From: Clostridia bacterium
Lineage (GTDB): Bacteria; Bacillota; Clostridia; Christensenellales; Borkfalkiaceae
Assembly: GCA_900770945.1 (NCBI GenBank)
Contig: CAAGME010000007.1
Span: 1 to 57,233, forward strand
Direction of reading: 5' to 3'
Length of the DNA: 57,233 nucleotides
Position 1 is the first letter of the stretch; each line of letters begins with the position of its first letter. Made by a program: the position numbers and the translations under genes. Shown piece by piece: positions 6,028 through 16,300 of this stretch. Below the pieces are notes generated by a model, which saw only the letters and a list, made by a program, of their open reading frames with translations, was not told where the DNA came from and ran no database searches.

Positions 6028-8241
6028 ATGAAACACGTTACAAAAAACATGACCGATGAAATCGACGTACGCGCATTTTTGCAAAAAAACTACACGCCGT
6101 ATACGGGTGACGGTTCCTTTTTGAGCGGCGCGACCGAACGCACGAAAAATCTTTTGAAAAAGGTTGAAGAGCTTTTCAAAGAAGAAAGGAAAAACGGCGG
6201 CGTTCTGTCCATCGATACCGAAGTCGTTTCGGGCATAACTTCATTTAATCCCGGCTATATCGACAAGGACAACGAAATAATCGTAGGGCTGCAAACGGAC
6301 CGACCGCTTAAGCGCATGGTCAATCCTTTCGGCGGAATGAGAATGGCTCGTCAGGCTTGTGAGGAGTACGGTTGCAAGCTCGGCGATGCTATCGAGGACG
6401 AGTTCAGATACCGCACGACTCATAACGACGGAGTATATCACGCCTACACCGCGGAAATGCGCGCGGCGCGCAAAATTCATCTTATCACCGGACTTCCCGA
6501 CGCTTACGGCAGAGGCAGGATTATAGGCGATTACAGGCGAGTCGCGCTGTACGGCGTCGATAAGCTTATCGAAGAGCGGCAAAAGGACAAGTTAAATCTC
6601 GAAGGCGCCGATTTTGACGAAGAAACCACTCGTGAATCGGAAGAATTTTCTCTTCAGATATCCGCGCTCGAAGAGCTTAAAAAGATGGCTTCTTCTTACG
6701 GTTTTGATATTTCTCACCCCGCAACAAACGCAAAAGAAGCTTTGCAGTGGACGTATTTTGCTTACCTTGCGGCGATTAAGGAACAGAACGGCGCGGCGAT
6801 GTCGCTCGGCAGAACCTCGACTTTTTTCGATATTTATATAGAAAACGACATCAAAAACGGCGTTTTGACGGAGGAAGGGGCGCAGGAACTAATTGACGAT
6901 TTTGTCTTGAAGCTTCGTCTTGCCCGTCATCTGCGCACTTCCGAGTACAACGAACTTTTCGGCGGCGACCCCATGTGGATTACAGAAAGCGTGGGCGGAA
7001 TGGGAGAAGACGGCAGAACGCTCGTAACGAAAACTTCGTTCAGAATTTTAAACACGCTCTACACCTTGGGTCCCGCGCCGGAGCCTAACCTGACCGTTTT
7101 GTGGTCTGAAAATTTGCCCGAAAAATTCAAACTTTTCTGTGCAAAACTGTCCGTCGACACCGATTCCGTGCAGTATGAAAACGACGACATAATGCGCCCC
7201 GTTTACGGCGACGATTACGCCATCGCGTGCTGCGTTTCGGCAATGAAGCTCGGCAAACAAATGCAGTTTTTCGGCGCAAGGTGCAATCTCCCCAAGCTTT
7301 TGTTGTTTGCCTTAAACGGCGGAACGGATGAAGCGACCGGCATAAAAATCGGTCCGCAAATGCCTGCTTACGATAAGCAAGTTTTAGTTTACGACGAAGT
7401 ATTTTCGAGGTTTAAAACATATCTCGAATGGCTTGCAAAGCTTTACGTCAACACGATGAACGTCATACATTTTATGCACGATAAGTACGCTTACGAAGCT
7501 TTGGAAATGGCTTTGCATGACGCAAAAGTTCATCGCTTTATGGCTTTCGGAATAGCCGGACTTTCCGTCGCCGCCGATTCTCTTTCGGCTGCGAAGTACG
7601 CTCGGGTTACGGTAAAAAGAGACGATAACGGGCTTATAGACGGGTTTATCGTTGACGGCGAGTTCCCTTCGTTCGGCAACGACGACGACCGAGTGGACGA
7701 TATCGCCAAGCTTTTGACGAAGATGACGATAGAAAATTTAAAAAAGACCAAAACGTACCGCGGCTCGGAACACACCCTTTCCGTTCTAACCATAACTTCC
7801 AACGTAATGTACGGCAAACACACGGGCGCAACCCCGGACGGCAGAGAGGCGGGCAAGCCTTTCGCTCCCGGCGCAAACCCCATGCATAACCGCGAAAAGC
7901 GCGGCGCGCTTGCTTCCCTTAATTCGGTCGCCAAGCTTTCGTACGCCGATTGCCGCGACGGCATTTCCGACACCTTCTCCATAACTCCCGATACGCTCGG
8001 CAGAAACGAAAAAGAACGCGCGGAAAACCTCGTTTGCATGCTCGACGGGTTTTTCAAGAAGGGCGCGCATCATCTCAACGTAAACGTTTTGCGCCGCGAA
8101 ACGCTCATCAAGGCTTACGAAGACCCCGAAGCGTACCCGAATCTCACCATTCGCGTGTCGGGCTACGCCGTCAATTTTTACAAACTCTCCAAAGAACAAC
8201 AGCGCGAAGTCATCTCGCGCACCTTCCACGAAAGTCTATGA
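6028..8241 (+). CDS. pflB: Pyruvate formate-lyase (formate C-acetyltransferase)
   Basis: Cleaves pyruvate with CoA into acetyl-CoA and formate by a glycyl-radical mechanism, a core step of anaerobic fermentation in the cytosol. The 737 residues are typical. The adjacent catalytic cysteines C401-C402 lie in IACCVSAMKLGKQMQFFGAR, and the radical site is G712 in RVSGYAVNF, 26 residues from the C-terminus. The N-terminal region contains GLQTDRPLKR and NPFGGMRM as in PflB. A strong AAGGAGG ribosome site precedes the ATG. Its stop overlaps the start of the activating enzyme (ATGA), so the two are translationally coupled. The enzyme is oxygen-sensitive, in keeping with an anaerobe. Confidence 0.96.
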   Translation: MKHVTKNMTDEIDVRAFLQKNYTPYTGDGSFLSGATERTKNLLKKVEELFKEERKNGGVLSIDTEVVSGITSFNPGYIDKDNEIIVGLQTDRPLKRMVNPFGGMRMARQACEEYGCKLGDAIEDEFRYRTTHNDGVYHAYTAEMRAARKIHLITGLPDAYGRGRIIGDYRRVALYGVDKLIEERQKDKLNLEGADFDEETTRESEEFSLQISALEELKKMASSYGFDISHPATNAKEALQWTYFAYLAAIKEQNGAAMSLGRTSTFFDIYIENDIKNGVLTEEGAQELIDDFVLKLRLARHLRTSEYNELFGGDPMWITESVGGMGEDGRTLVTKTSFRILNTLYTLGPAPEPNLTVLWSENLPEKFKLFCAKLSVDTDSVQYENDDIMRPVYGDDYAIACCVSAMKLGKQMQFFGARCNLPKLLLFALNGGTDEATGIKIGPQMPAYDKQVLVYDEVFSRFKTYLEWLAKLYVNTMNVIHFMHDKYAYEALEMALHDAKVHRFMAFGIAGLSVAADSLSAAKYARVTVKRDDNGLIDGFIVDGEFPSFGNDDDRVDDIAKLLTKMTIENLKKTKTYRGSEHTLSVLTITSNVMYGKHTGATPDGREAGKPFAPGANPMHNREKRGALASLNSVAKLSYADCRDGISDTFSITPDTLGRNEKERAENLVCMLDGFFKKGAHHLNVNVLRRETLIKAYEDPEAYPNLTIRVSGYAVNFYKLSKEQQREVISRTFHESL

Positions 8242-8972
8242 ACAAGCCTATGAATAGCGATGTAATCGGAAAAATAAGCTCTGTCCAGACCCTCGGTTTT
8301 CTCGACGGACCGGGGCTCAGATACGTTGTTTTTTTGCAAGGCTGCCCCTTAAAATGCGCATACTGCCACAATATAGAAACGCGTTCTGAAAGCGGCGGAA
8401 CGGAAATTCTTGCTTCGGAGCTTGTTGCCGACGCGCTCAGATACCGCGAATACTTCGGCAAGCTCGGCGGAATAACCCTTTCGGGCGGCGAACCCCTTAT
8501 GCAGGCGGAATTCGTGACGGAAGTTTTCAAAAAAGCAAAGGCGAGCGGCTTGAACACTTGCCTCGACACTTCCGGTGCGTTTTTAAGCGAGCAGGTTGAA
8601 GCCTTGCTCGACTACACCGATTTTTGCCTTTTGGACATCAAGTTCACCGACGAGGAAAAATATTTGAAGTACACCGGGCTTTCCTATCGCGCCGCGCTCG
8701 ACTTTTTGGAAACGTTAGAAAAGAAAAACGTGTTTACCCGCATACGCCAGGTCATCGTCGAGGGCTTGAACGACGACGAAGCCAACGTTTTAAGGCTCAT
8801 CGAGCTGAAAAAAACACATTCTTGCGTCAAAGAAGTCGAGTTTTTGCCTATGAGCAAGCTCTGCGAGTCGAAGTACCGCGACTTAGGCTTGACTTTCCCG
8901 CTTGAAGATTATCCCGAAACTTCTTTAAAAACCATAGATAAACTGAACGACGTTTTGAACGACAAAAATTAA
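8238..8972 (+). CDS. pflA: Pyruvate formate-lyase activating enzyme
   Basis: A radical SAM enzyme that installs the glycyl radical on PflB using S-adenosylmethionine and reduced ferredoxin or flavodoxin. The 244-residue product has the cluster motif C36-x3-C40-x2-C43 in GCPLKCAYCHN, the upstream GPGLRYVVFLQG, the ITLSGGEPL segment and the CLLDIKF motif, all usual for PflA; length is normal. ATG 8238 overlaps the pflB stop by four bases; a second ATG at 8250 is possible and would lose four residues. A terminator follows 16 bases after the stop, closing the pfl unit. Confidence 0.94.
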   Translation: MNKPMNSDVIGKISSVQTLGFLDGPGLRYVVFLQGCPLKCAYCHNIETRSESGGTEILASELVADALRYREYFGKLGGITLSGGEPLMQAEFVTEVFKKAKASGLNTCLDTSGAFLSEQVEALLDYTDFCLLDIKFTDEEKYLKYTGLSYRAALDFLETLEKKNVFTRIRQVIVEGLNDDEANVLRLIELKKTHSCVKEVEFLPMSKLCESKYRDLGLTFPLEDYPETSLKTIDKLNDVLNDKN

Positions 8973-8988
8973 AACGTCACGCAAAAAT

Positions 8989-9019
8989 TCGTCTTGCTTG
9001 AAGCGAGGCGATTTTTTTT
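8989..9019 (+). terminator. Intrinsic terminator of the pfl operon
   Basis: TCGTCTTGC (8989-8997) pairs with GCGAGGCGA (9003-9011) through nine pairs, two of them G-U, around a 5-nt loop and is followed by eight T residues. Confidence 0.85.
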
Positions 9020-9457
9020 GCGGTCTGTATAAAAAATCGCCGATAAACAGACATAATTTTTTTTAAGTTCTAAATAAAGAAAGAAAAAAATTCGTCCGCG
9101 TACCGCTTAAAGCTGTCCGTGAATGGCGAACAGTAGCACGTCGCTTGTTTTTAAAAATCTGTTCAAAAATCATTAAAAATTTACTTTTTGACACGCTTTC
9201 GTGTTAAAATATCGTTATTTTGAATATATCTGCCGCAATGCTGCTCATTTTTCGTGTTACAAACCGTATTTTGTCAATATTTTTTCACGTTAGGCTGTCC
9301 ACCACTAAAAGATAATTCTAATAATTTATTTATCCGAATGTTTGTTTTTTTAATGTTTTTCTCCTTTGTCCGCAAATAAAAACAAAAATTAAAAACTAAT
9401 ATTTATGCATAATATACGGTATAAACACATTCTTTATACAATACGCTTAAATCCGCC
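9020..9457. other. AT-rich intergenic stretch without a recognised gene
   Basis: No convincing open frame. A TTGACA at 9188-9193 has no good -10 box at normal spacing. The stretch ends in a strong rightward terminator at 9458-9495, so a short transcript may be made here, but I recognise no known RNA family. Confidence 0.5.
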
Positions 9458-9495
9458 GGAAAGGCGGTTCTTTTAAACCGTCTTTCCTTTTTTTT
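9458..9495 (+). terminator. Strong orphan terminator
   Basis: GGAAAGGCGGTT (9458-9469) pairs with AACCGTCTTTCC (9476-9487), 12 pairs with one G-U, followed by eight T residues. CCGCC at 9453-9457 could pair with GGCGG inside the stem and compete with it, as in an attenuator. No gene ends just before it. Confidence 0.8.
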
Positions 9496-9810
9496 CGTTT
9501 TTCTTATGAAAAAAAGCGGGGTAAAAACATATAGTATTATATATATTGTAAATAAAATTGTTGCTTTTGTCCGTTGTGCAGAAACACTGTCTTTAATCGG
9601 TGGTACATACGGAGCAAAAAAGAAGATTTTTCCGTGCTACGGACAAAAAACATTCTCTATAAGCTCCGTTTTAACTATAAATTTTTTTTAAACTTTGTTT
9701 TAAAAATTTTTTTCGTAAAAATCGCTGATAAAACCAAGCAATTTTGCGTAATATTAGCAAAACTTATCGAAAACATAAAAAATAATTATGCGAAAACGGC
9801 TTAATTTTTT

Positions 9811-9838
9811 TTGACAAATGAATAAATTTCCATATAAT
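9811..9838 (+). promoter_or_regulatory. Sigma-A promoter of the giant lipoprotein gene
   Basis: TTGACA (9811-9816), a 16-bp spacer and TATAAT (9833-9838), both consensus. It points rightward, and the next gene starts at 10360, so the leader would be about 515 nt. Confidence 0.8.
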
Positions 9839-9962
9839 ATATAACATCGAACGCGCAAGAACGTTCGCAAAAGTTCATAATTTTTTTCCGCGTTTTGCGG
9901 GCTTAATAAAAAAAGCGTATGCGCCACGCTCGAACGGCGCAAAATAGTTTTCGGGTTAATCC

Positions 9963-10048
9963 CCGACAAAAAAAGGCGTTTGGCACTTTAAAATCGTGTC
10001 TTTCGTCCGACAAAAAAGGCGTTTAGTGCTGAAAAAGTGTACTTTCGT
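9963..10048 (+). repeat. Tandem duplication, unit about 43 bp
   Basis: Unit A (9963-10006) and unit B (10007-10048) both start CCGACAAAAAA, continue with GGCGTTT and end CTTTCGT, with differences in the middle. A third unit begins with CCG at 10049 but diverges at once. Confidence 0.75.
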
Positions 10049-10069
10049 CCGTTATAAAAAATTCCTTTT

Positions 10070-10101
10070 ACGCCGAATTTCGGTTTCGGCGTGGGCTTTT
10101 T
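10070..10101 (+). terminator. Terminator-like hairpin in the leader
   Basis: ACGCCGAA (10070-10077) pairs perfectly with TTCGGCGT (10085-10092) and a run of five T follows after GGGC. The gap before the T-run makes it weak as a terminator; as it lies between promoter and gene it could act as an attenuator. Confidence 0.45.
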
Positions 10102-10192
10102 GTATTATTCGTTTTTTATTTTACGCCCGCGCCCCCGTGCGAACTTATTTTTAGTAGGAAGTTAATTTTAGCACGGAGCGAAACATGCAAAG

Positions 10193-10308
10193 CAAAGTAA
10201 AAAACAAAAAACGCAAAACAAAGTAAAAAACAAAATAAGCCGGTGCGCAAACGCGCGACAGTGCTTTAAGTAACCGTGCTTTAAGTAAACGATAATAAAC
10301 GATAACAA
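10193..10308 (+). repeat. Three adjacent short tandem duplications
   Basis: CAAAGTAAAAAACAAAA occurs at 10193-10209 and 10219-10235. GTGCTTTAAGTAA occurs at 10261-10273 and 10276-10288. ACGATAATAA (10289-10298) is followed by ACGATAACAA (10299-10308). All lie within 170 bp of the start codon. Confidence 0.8.
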
Positions 10309-10359
10309 TCGGCAAAAGCCGATGTTTGATACACAGCAATCTATTAGGAGGGTTTCGAT

Positions 10360-13300
10360 ATGAAAACCAAGAAGTACTCTTTGATTAGTCTTTTTGCGTT
10401 GGTAATGGTAGTATTCTTTGCGCTCGCAATGACAGCGTGCATAAAAAAACCTACCGTCACCCCGACGCCCGATAAAGGCGAAGCCGGTGTTTATTACACC
10501 TACGCTAAAGACGGAGAGTGGACAGTTTCTCTTGCGGAAGGCAAATTTACGCTTACCGCATCGGGCGACACAAAATTCGGTAGTTACGTATACGCCGACG
10601 ATAAGACAATAACTCTTACCGACACGAAAAGTAGCTCAGTAATTTCCGGTACGCTTGAAAACCAAAAGCTGATTCTCGACTATAACGGCGGGAAATATCT
10701 TTTCAACAAAAAGATTGATTACGTCGTTACGTTCACGACGAGCGGAGACAGCTTTACGCAAACCGTTACCAACGGCAAATGTGCAGAAAAACCTGCCGAC
10801 CCCGCAAAGGACGGCTATCGGTTTATCGGCTGGTACGCGGACGAAGCGTTTACCGCGGGCTATGATTTTTCTTCCCCGATAACGGCAAACACCACCGTTT
10901 ACGGCAGAATGGAGAAAAAGGAAATCGGTCAAAAGGAATACGACGTCACTTTTGTAGTAGACGGAAAAACCGTTAAGACCGAAAAGACCGTCAACGGCGT
11001 CAGCTACGGGCTTTATACCCCGACTGCCGAAGGAAAGGAATTCCTCGGCTGGTGGACGAGCGATTTTGCGTCTGCAGAAAAGCTCACCGCAAAGTATAAC
11101 GGCGAAAAGCTTACGGCGGATACGACGTTGTATGCCGTTTGGAAAGATTCTTCCAAAATAACCGTTTCCGCAAGAGCCGACAAGATTGAATGGACGTCTG
11201 CCGCTCCTAACATCACATATAACTTGAAAGTTACCGGACCGAACGGTTATCAGACTTCTTCGCGCCCGCAGTCGACAACGGCTGATTTTGATTTTTCGGC
11301 TCTCGAAGCCGGAACGTACGAGGTAACGGTTGAATACAGTACGTACATCGGCAAGGCTTACTACAAGAACAAAGCTCTTGCAAAGGTAAGCGGTTTAAAG
11401 GTAATCGAACCTTCCATTTTAGTATTTGATTCCGTTGAAAACGTCGATTATTATACCGTTTCGGTTGTTTGCGGAAATCCCGAACACAGCCACACGAACT
11501 TCAACAACGGCAAATCGACCAACTTCAACTTTGCGAATTGCCCGATGAGAGAAGACGGAATAAAATTCACCGTCATCGCTCATGCATACGGGTATGCCGA
11601 TTCTCTGCCCGCGACCTACACTTGCCTAAGGTCTCTCGGCAAAATCGGCGGGATAGAAGTAACTTCCGACGGCGATTACGTCGTATGGGATACCGTTGCC
11701 GGCGCAACGTCGTACGTCGCTACCGTTAGCGTAAACGGCAAAACCTACGTCAAGGACCTCGGCGGCGAAAACTTGCTTTCCATTGCCGACCTTACGGGCA
11801 GCGTCGAAGTAAGCGTCGTTGCAAAAGCCGACGGTTACAATCCTTCCGCCGCGGTAAAGGTTACTTACACGAGAAACAAACTTCCGTCACCGACCGGAAT
11901 CCGTGTAGCCGAAAAGAGGCTTTATTGGAACAAGGTCGAGGGCGCGACCGGTTACGTCGTCAACTTCAACGGAACGGAATACGAAGTTGAAAACGGCTTG
12001 ACGAACTATCTTTTGACCGAAGCCATCGCCGCGACGGAGAACACCGTTTACACCGTAAAAGTAAAAGCGATTGCCAAAGAAGCCGCCAACAACTCTTCTT
12101 ATTCCGAAGAAGTAAAAATGCAGCTTAAAGTGATAACGGGTCTTAAATACACCGACGGTGTTTTGTCCTGGAATCCTGTTGCGGACGCGTATAAATATAG
12201 CCTTAAAATCAACGGTAAGGCGACGACGATAGACGCAAGCGCGGCGAACAGCGTTGCTTTGACCTTTACTCGTTCGGGCGTAAACGAAGTAGAGCTTGCT
12301 GTTATCGACGGCAAGAATATCACTTCTTCCTACTCCAAACTCAACATAACGGCTTACGGCGTTTACTTTGACGCCCGCGGCGGCAGCGAATGCAAAACCG
12401 TTTACCTTGCGGTCGGCGATAAGTTGACCTTACCCGAAACCGAAACCGAAGGTTACGAATTCGGCGGCTGGTATAATCTCCCCGGCGGACCGGAAAGCAA
12501 CGCCAAGGAATACGTTGACGGTCAGCCCCTTACAACGACGGGCGACATTGCGTTGTACGCTTACTGGACTTCCCGTAAGTATAACGTAACTCTCAACGTC
12601 GACGGCGGCGCTGAACTTGAAGAAACAATTGTCAAAGCCACTTACAACGGTAAATACACTCTTCCCGTACCGAGCGAAGTGGGCAGCGAAAGAGAGGGTA
12701 TGAAGTTCAACGGCTGGTATTCCAACCCGAACGGCGCAGGAATACAGTATACCGATAACGAAGGTAATTCCTTGGGTGTGTACAGAGATTCCAAAGACGT
12801 CACGCTTTACGCTTATTGGGTAGATATATTTGCTTATACGCTTGAAAGAGACCTTGAAGTTTCGGGTGCGCAAGCATATACCGTTTCCAAAGCCCCCGGC
12901 TTTGCTCTCGTTAAGAAAGAAGAAGTCGTTACTATCCCGGCATACTATAAGGGCGTTCGCGTTCAGACGGTAAACGCAGGCGCGTTCAAAAACTGCACCA
13001 ACCTTACTCACATCAGAATACCTAACACCGTCTCGGTAATCGAAACGGGTCTCAACGGCGAAATAAGCTCCGCTTTCGAAGGTTGCACCAACCTCGTCGA
13101 CGTTACGGTTTACGAAGTCGAAGGCTTTACGGGTACTCCGAGATACTATTCTATGAAAGGCATACTTATAAGTAACGCCAACGATTCAAAGCTGTCTACC
13201 ATCGAATTCGTGCCTAAGGGCTTGACCGGTTCTCTCGTTATCCCCGAAGGCGTTCAGGTTATTCCCGAAGGAATTTTCGCAAGCTCGAAGATCACCGACG

Positions 13301-16300
13301 TGGTTATTCCTTACACGGTAAAAACCATCGGTAAAGACGCGTTCAAATGGAATTCTTCGCTCATTAACGTCGTTTTTGAAGAAAGACCGGCTAACTATCT
13401 CGAACTTAAAAAAGCCGAAAACAAAGACTACGACCCGGCGCAAGACCTCGGGCTTACGATTGCAAGAGACGCTTTCTCTAATTCCAACTACATTGAAAAC
13501 GTCGAACTCCCCGCGCATTTGTACTCAATGGATATCACTTCGATACCTTCTACAAAGCTCGTTGCAATCGTTTTGGGCGGCAAAGACGGCACGAAGTCTA
13601 CCGGCGGATACTATACGCTTAACAACTCCGTCTGCATCGACGGCGAAGGCACGGAAAAGAAGCTCTTCTATTTCGCAAAAGGCATAACGGGCGAGTACGT
13701 TATTCCCGAAGAAATCACCACGATAGGTTCGCTTGCTTTCAGCGGCGCAAAGCTTTCGTCCGTGGTTATCGGCGAAAACGTAACGCTTATCGAAGCTTAC
13801 GCTTTCAGCGGTACTTCCGACGGTAAGCCTATCGACGCAAACGGCGAATACTCAAAAACCGTCAACGCATATAATGAGCCTCCTTTCAAGGGTTCCGCTT
13901 GCACTAAGCTTGGAAAAATCACTTTCAACGGAAAAATCGACAGCGAGCATCTCGTAATAAAAGAAGGCGCGTTTTACGGCGCGGCAAGCTATAACGTTCC
14001 TCTCTCGTCTCTTACGCTCCCGGCAAACCTTGCCGAACTCGGCGCGTATGCTTTCGGAGACATAACGGGCTTGACTACCGTAAAAGTCGATATCGCAATC
14101 GACGTTGCGGATTCCGAAAAGAAGTATTCCAACAACGCTTTTGCTACTAAAAACGGTGCTAAGGCCATTACGTCCGTTACGCTCGGCGCAAACGTTCCTT
14201 CGTCCTTCAGCGTCAGCAACGTTTTAGGTTCGCCTAAGCTTGCTTCCGTAACCGTTGACAAAGACAACGCCAACTTCTACTCGGACGAAAACGGCGTTTT
14301 GTACGACAGAGTAAACAAAGAGGACGGCAGCTACGACTACTCCACCGCGATAAAATACTATCCTAAGGGCAAAGAGGGCGAATTCACTATTCCTTCCACG
14401 GTAACCACTGTTGAAGGCGGTGTTTTTGCCGGCGCGACCAAGCTGACGAAAATCACTATTCACGAGGGTGTTTCCTTTATCGGCGCAAGTGCGTTTGACG
14501 GCTGCACCTCTCTTGCGGAAGTAGTATTCAGTCCTTCCACCAAGAAAGACTCCGAAGGTAAGCTGATTGAAGTCGACCTTGAAATCGGCGACGAAGCATT
14601 TGCAACTTGTAAAGCCCTTACGGAAATAATTATTCCGGGAAGAGCTAAAAAGCTTGGCGAATATGTTTTCGATGGTTGCTCAAGGCTTGTTACTGCAACG
14701 TTTGAAGAAGGCGTTCGGGAGATAGGCGACGGCGTATTCAAAAGTTGTAGTTCTCTTGTCGATGTGTACTTCCCCGCTTCTCTCGAAAAATTCGGTACTT
14801 ACGACGCAAGCGGCACTCTTACGGGCGTCAGCAACGCTTTCAAGGGTTGTGATTCTCTCGAAAACATCAACGTTGACAAAAACAACAAAACCATGATGAC
14901 CGAGAGCGGTCTTCTCTACCTCATTTTCGAAACGACAACGGACGCGGGCGAAGGTAAAGAGCCTGTAAAAGACGTCGCTTACGAACTTATCGCCGCGCCT
15001 CTCAACAAGTCTGGCTCGGTCCATATCCCCGCAAAAACCCGTAAAATTTGGGATTATGCGTTCAGCGATAACACGGGCATCACCGAAATAACCTTCGGAA
15101 CCGACAACAAAATGGCGGGTACGCTTGAAATTGGTAAGTTTGCATTTTCGCAAATGGCTAAGCTTACGTCCATCACCTTGCCCGAAGGACTTGAAACGAT
15201 TCATACCTGGACGTTCTACGGAGCTATAAGAGATGAGGATAACGTTCTTGAAACGATTGTCATTCCGTATACGGTCAAAAAGATTGATTTGCTTGCTTTT
15301 TATAGCAGTACCGCGCTCAAAAACGTTGTGTTCCAGCCCCTGCCTACGGTTGAAACGGAAGAAGAACGCAACGCCTTGTTGAAAAAGTATCCTTTGGAAC
15401 TTGTCGACGGGGCTACCAGCGGGTCCACAAAGTGCGGTGTCTTCTATTACACGATGGCTCTCGAAATGGTCGAGTTGCCGGAAAGGACGACGAAGATAGG
15501 TTCCGCGGCATTCTATAAGAGCGGAATAAAGAAAGTTGTGATTCCGTCGACCGTTACTACGCTTGAAACGGACGCATTCCTTGAATGTTCGAATCTTAAA
15601 GAAGTCGTGTTTGCCGAGAATTCCAAGTTAACGGCAATTCCCGCAAAGTGCTTCGAGGGCACCGCTATCGAAAGCATCGTTTTGCCGGAAGGTATAAAAA
15701 CCATAAGCTACGCTGCGTTCAGGAATTGTAAAACTTTAACTTCCGTCACCTTACCTTCTACCTTACAAAGCCTGAAAGGCGACTACAATCAGTTCACGGC
15801 AAAATCGATAATAGGCGGCGGGTATACCGTTACGTCCAAAAAGAACACCACGAGCATAGGCGAAACGTTCAAAGGTTGCGCGACTCTTGCGGACGTGGTA
15901 TTCAACGCCGGTTGCAAGTTGACCGTTATCGAAAAGAGCGCGTTTGATTCGACAGGTTTAACGAGCATAGAGTTGCCTGCAAACATAACAAACGTTAACG
16001 ATAACGCTTTTTCAAGCGCAAAAACGCTTGAAACGGTAGTCTTTAAAACGTACACGCTTGCCGACGTGCTTGCTGAAACCGGCAAAACGGACGAAGCCGA
16101 TCTTACCGACGCCGAAAAAGCAAAAATCGGCAAGAGTGATCTTACTTCCGTCGGCAAATACGTTTTTGCAAACTCCGGCATTAAAACGGTTATTTTCCCC
16201 GAAACTACCGCAGCTAAACTGACTCTCGGCAATACGATGTTCAATAGGGTTACGACCCTCGAAAAAGTAGGCTTGCCCGCTCAGGTCGCTTCTTTGGAGA

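Larger units (their letters stand above)
9845..10359 (+). other. Long repeat-rich 5' leader of the giant lipoprotein gene
   Basis: The stretch from the predicted start of transcription to ATG 10360 has no good open frame. It holds several small hairpins (CGAACG/CGTTCG near 9849-9869, CCGC/GCGG near 9889, GCGCC/GGCGC near 9922, TCGGG/CCCGA near 9953), a 43-bp tandem repeat, a terminator-like hairpin at 10070-10101 and three further short tandem duplications. The ribosome site AGGAGG lies just before the ATG. It matches no riboswitch class that I recognise; its regulatory role is inference. Confidence 0.5.

Noticed and set aside
9506..9804. Two small rightward frames of 61 and 76 residues
   Set aside because: They overlap each other in an AT-rich gap, lack a good ribosome site and have no recognisable protein character.
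12430..13011. Minus-strand frames opposite the giant gene, and many like them
   Set aside because: Shadow frames produced by codon bias of the plus-strand repeats.
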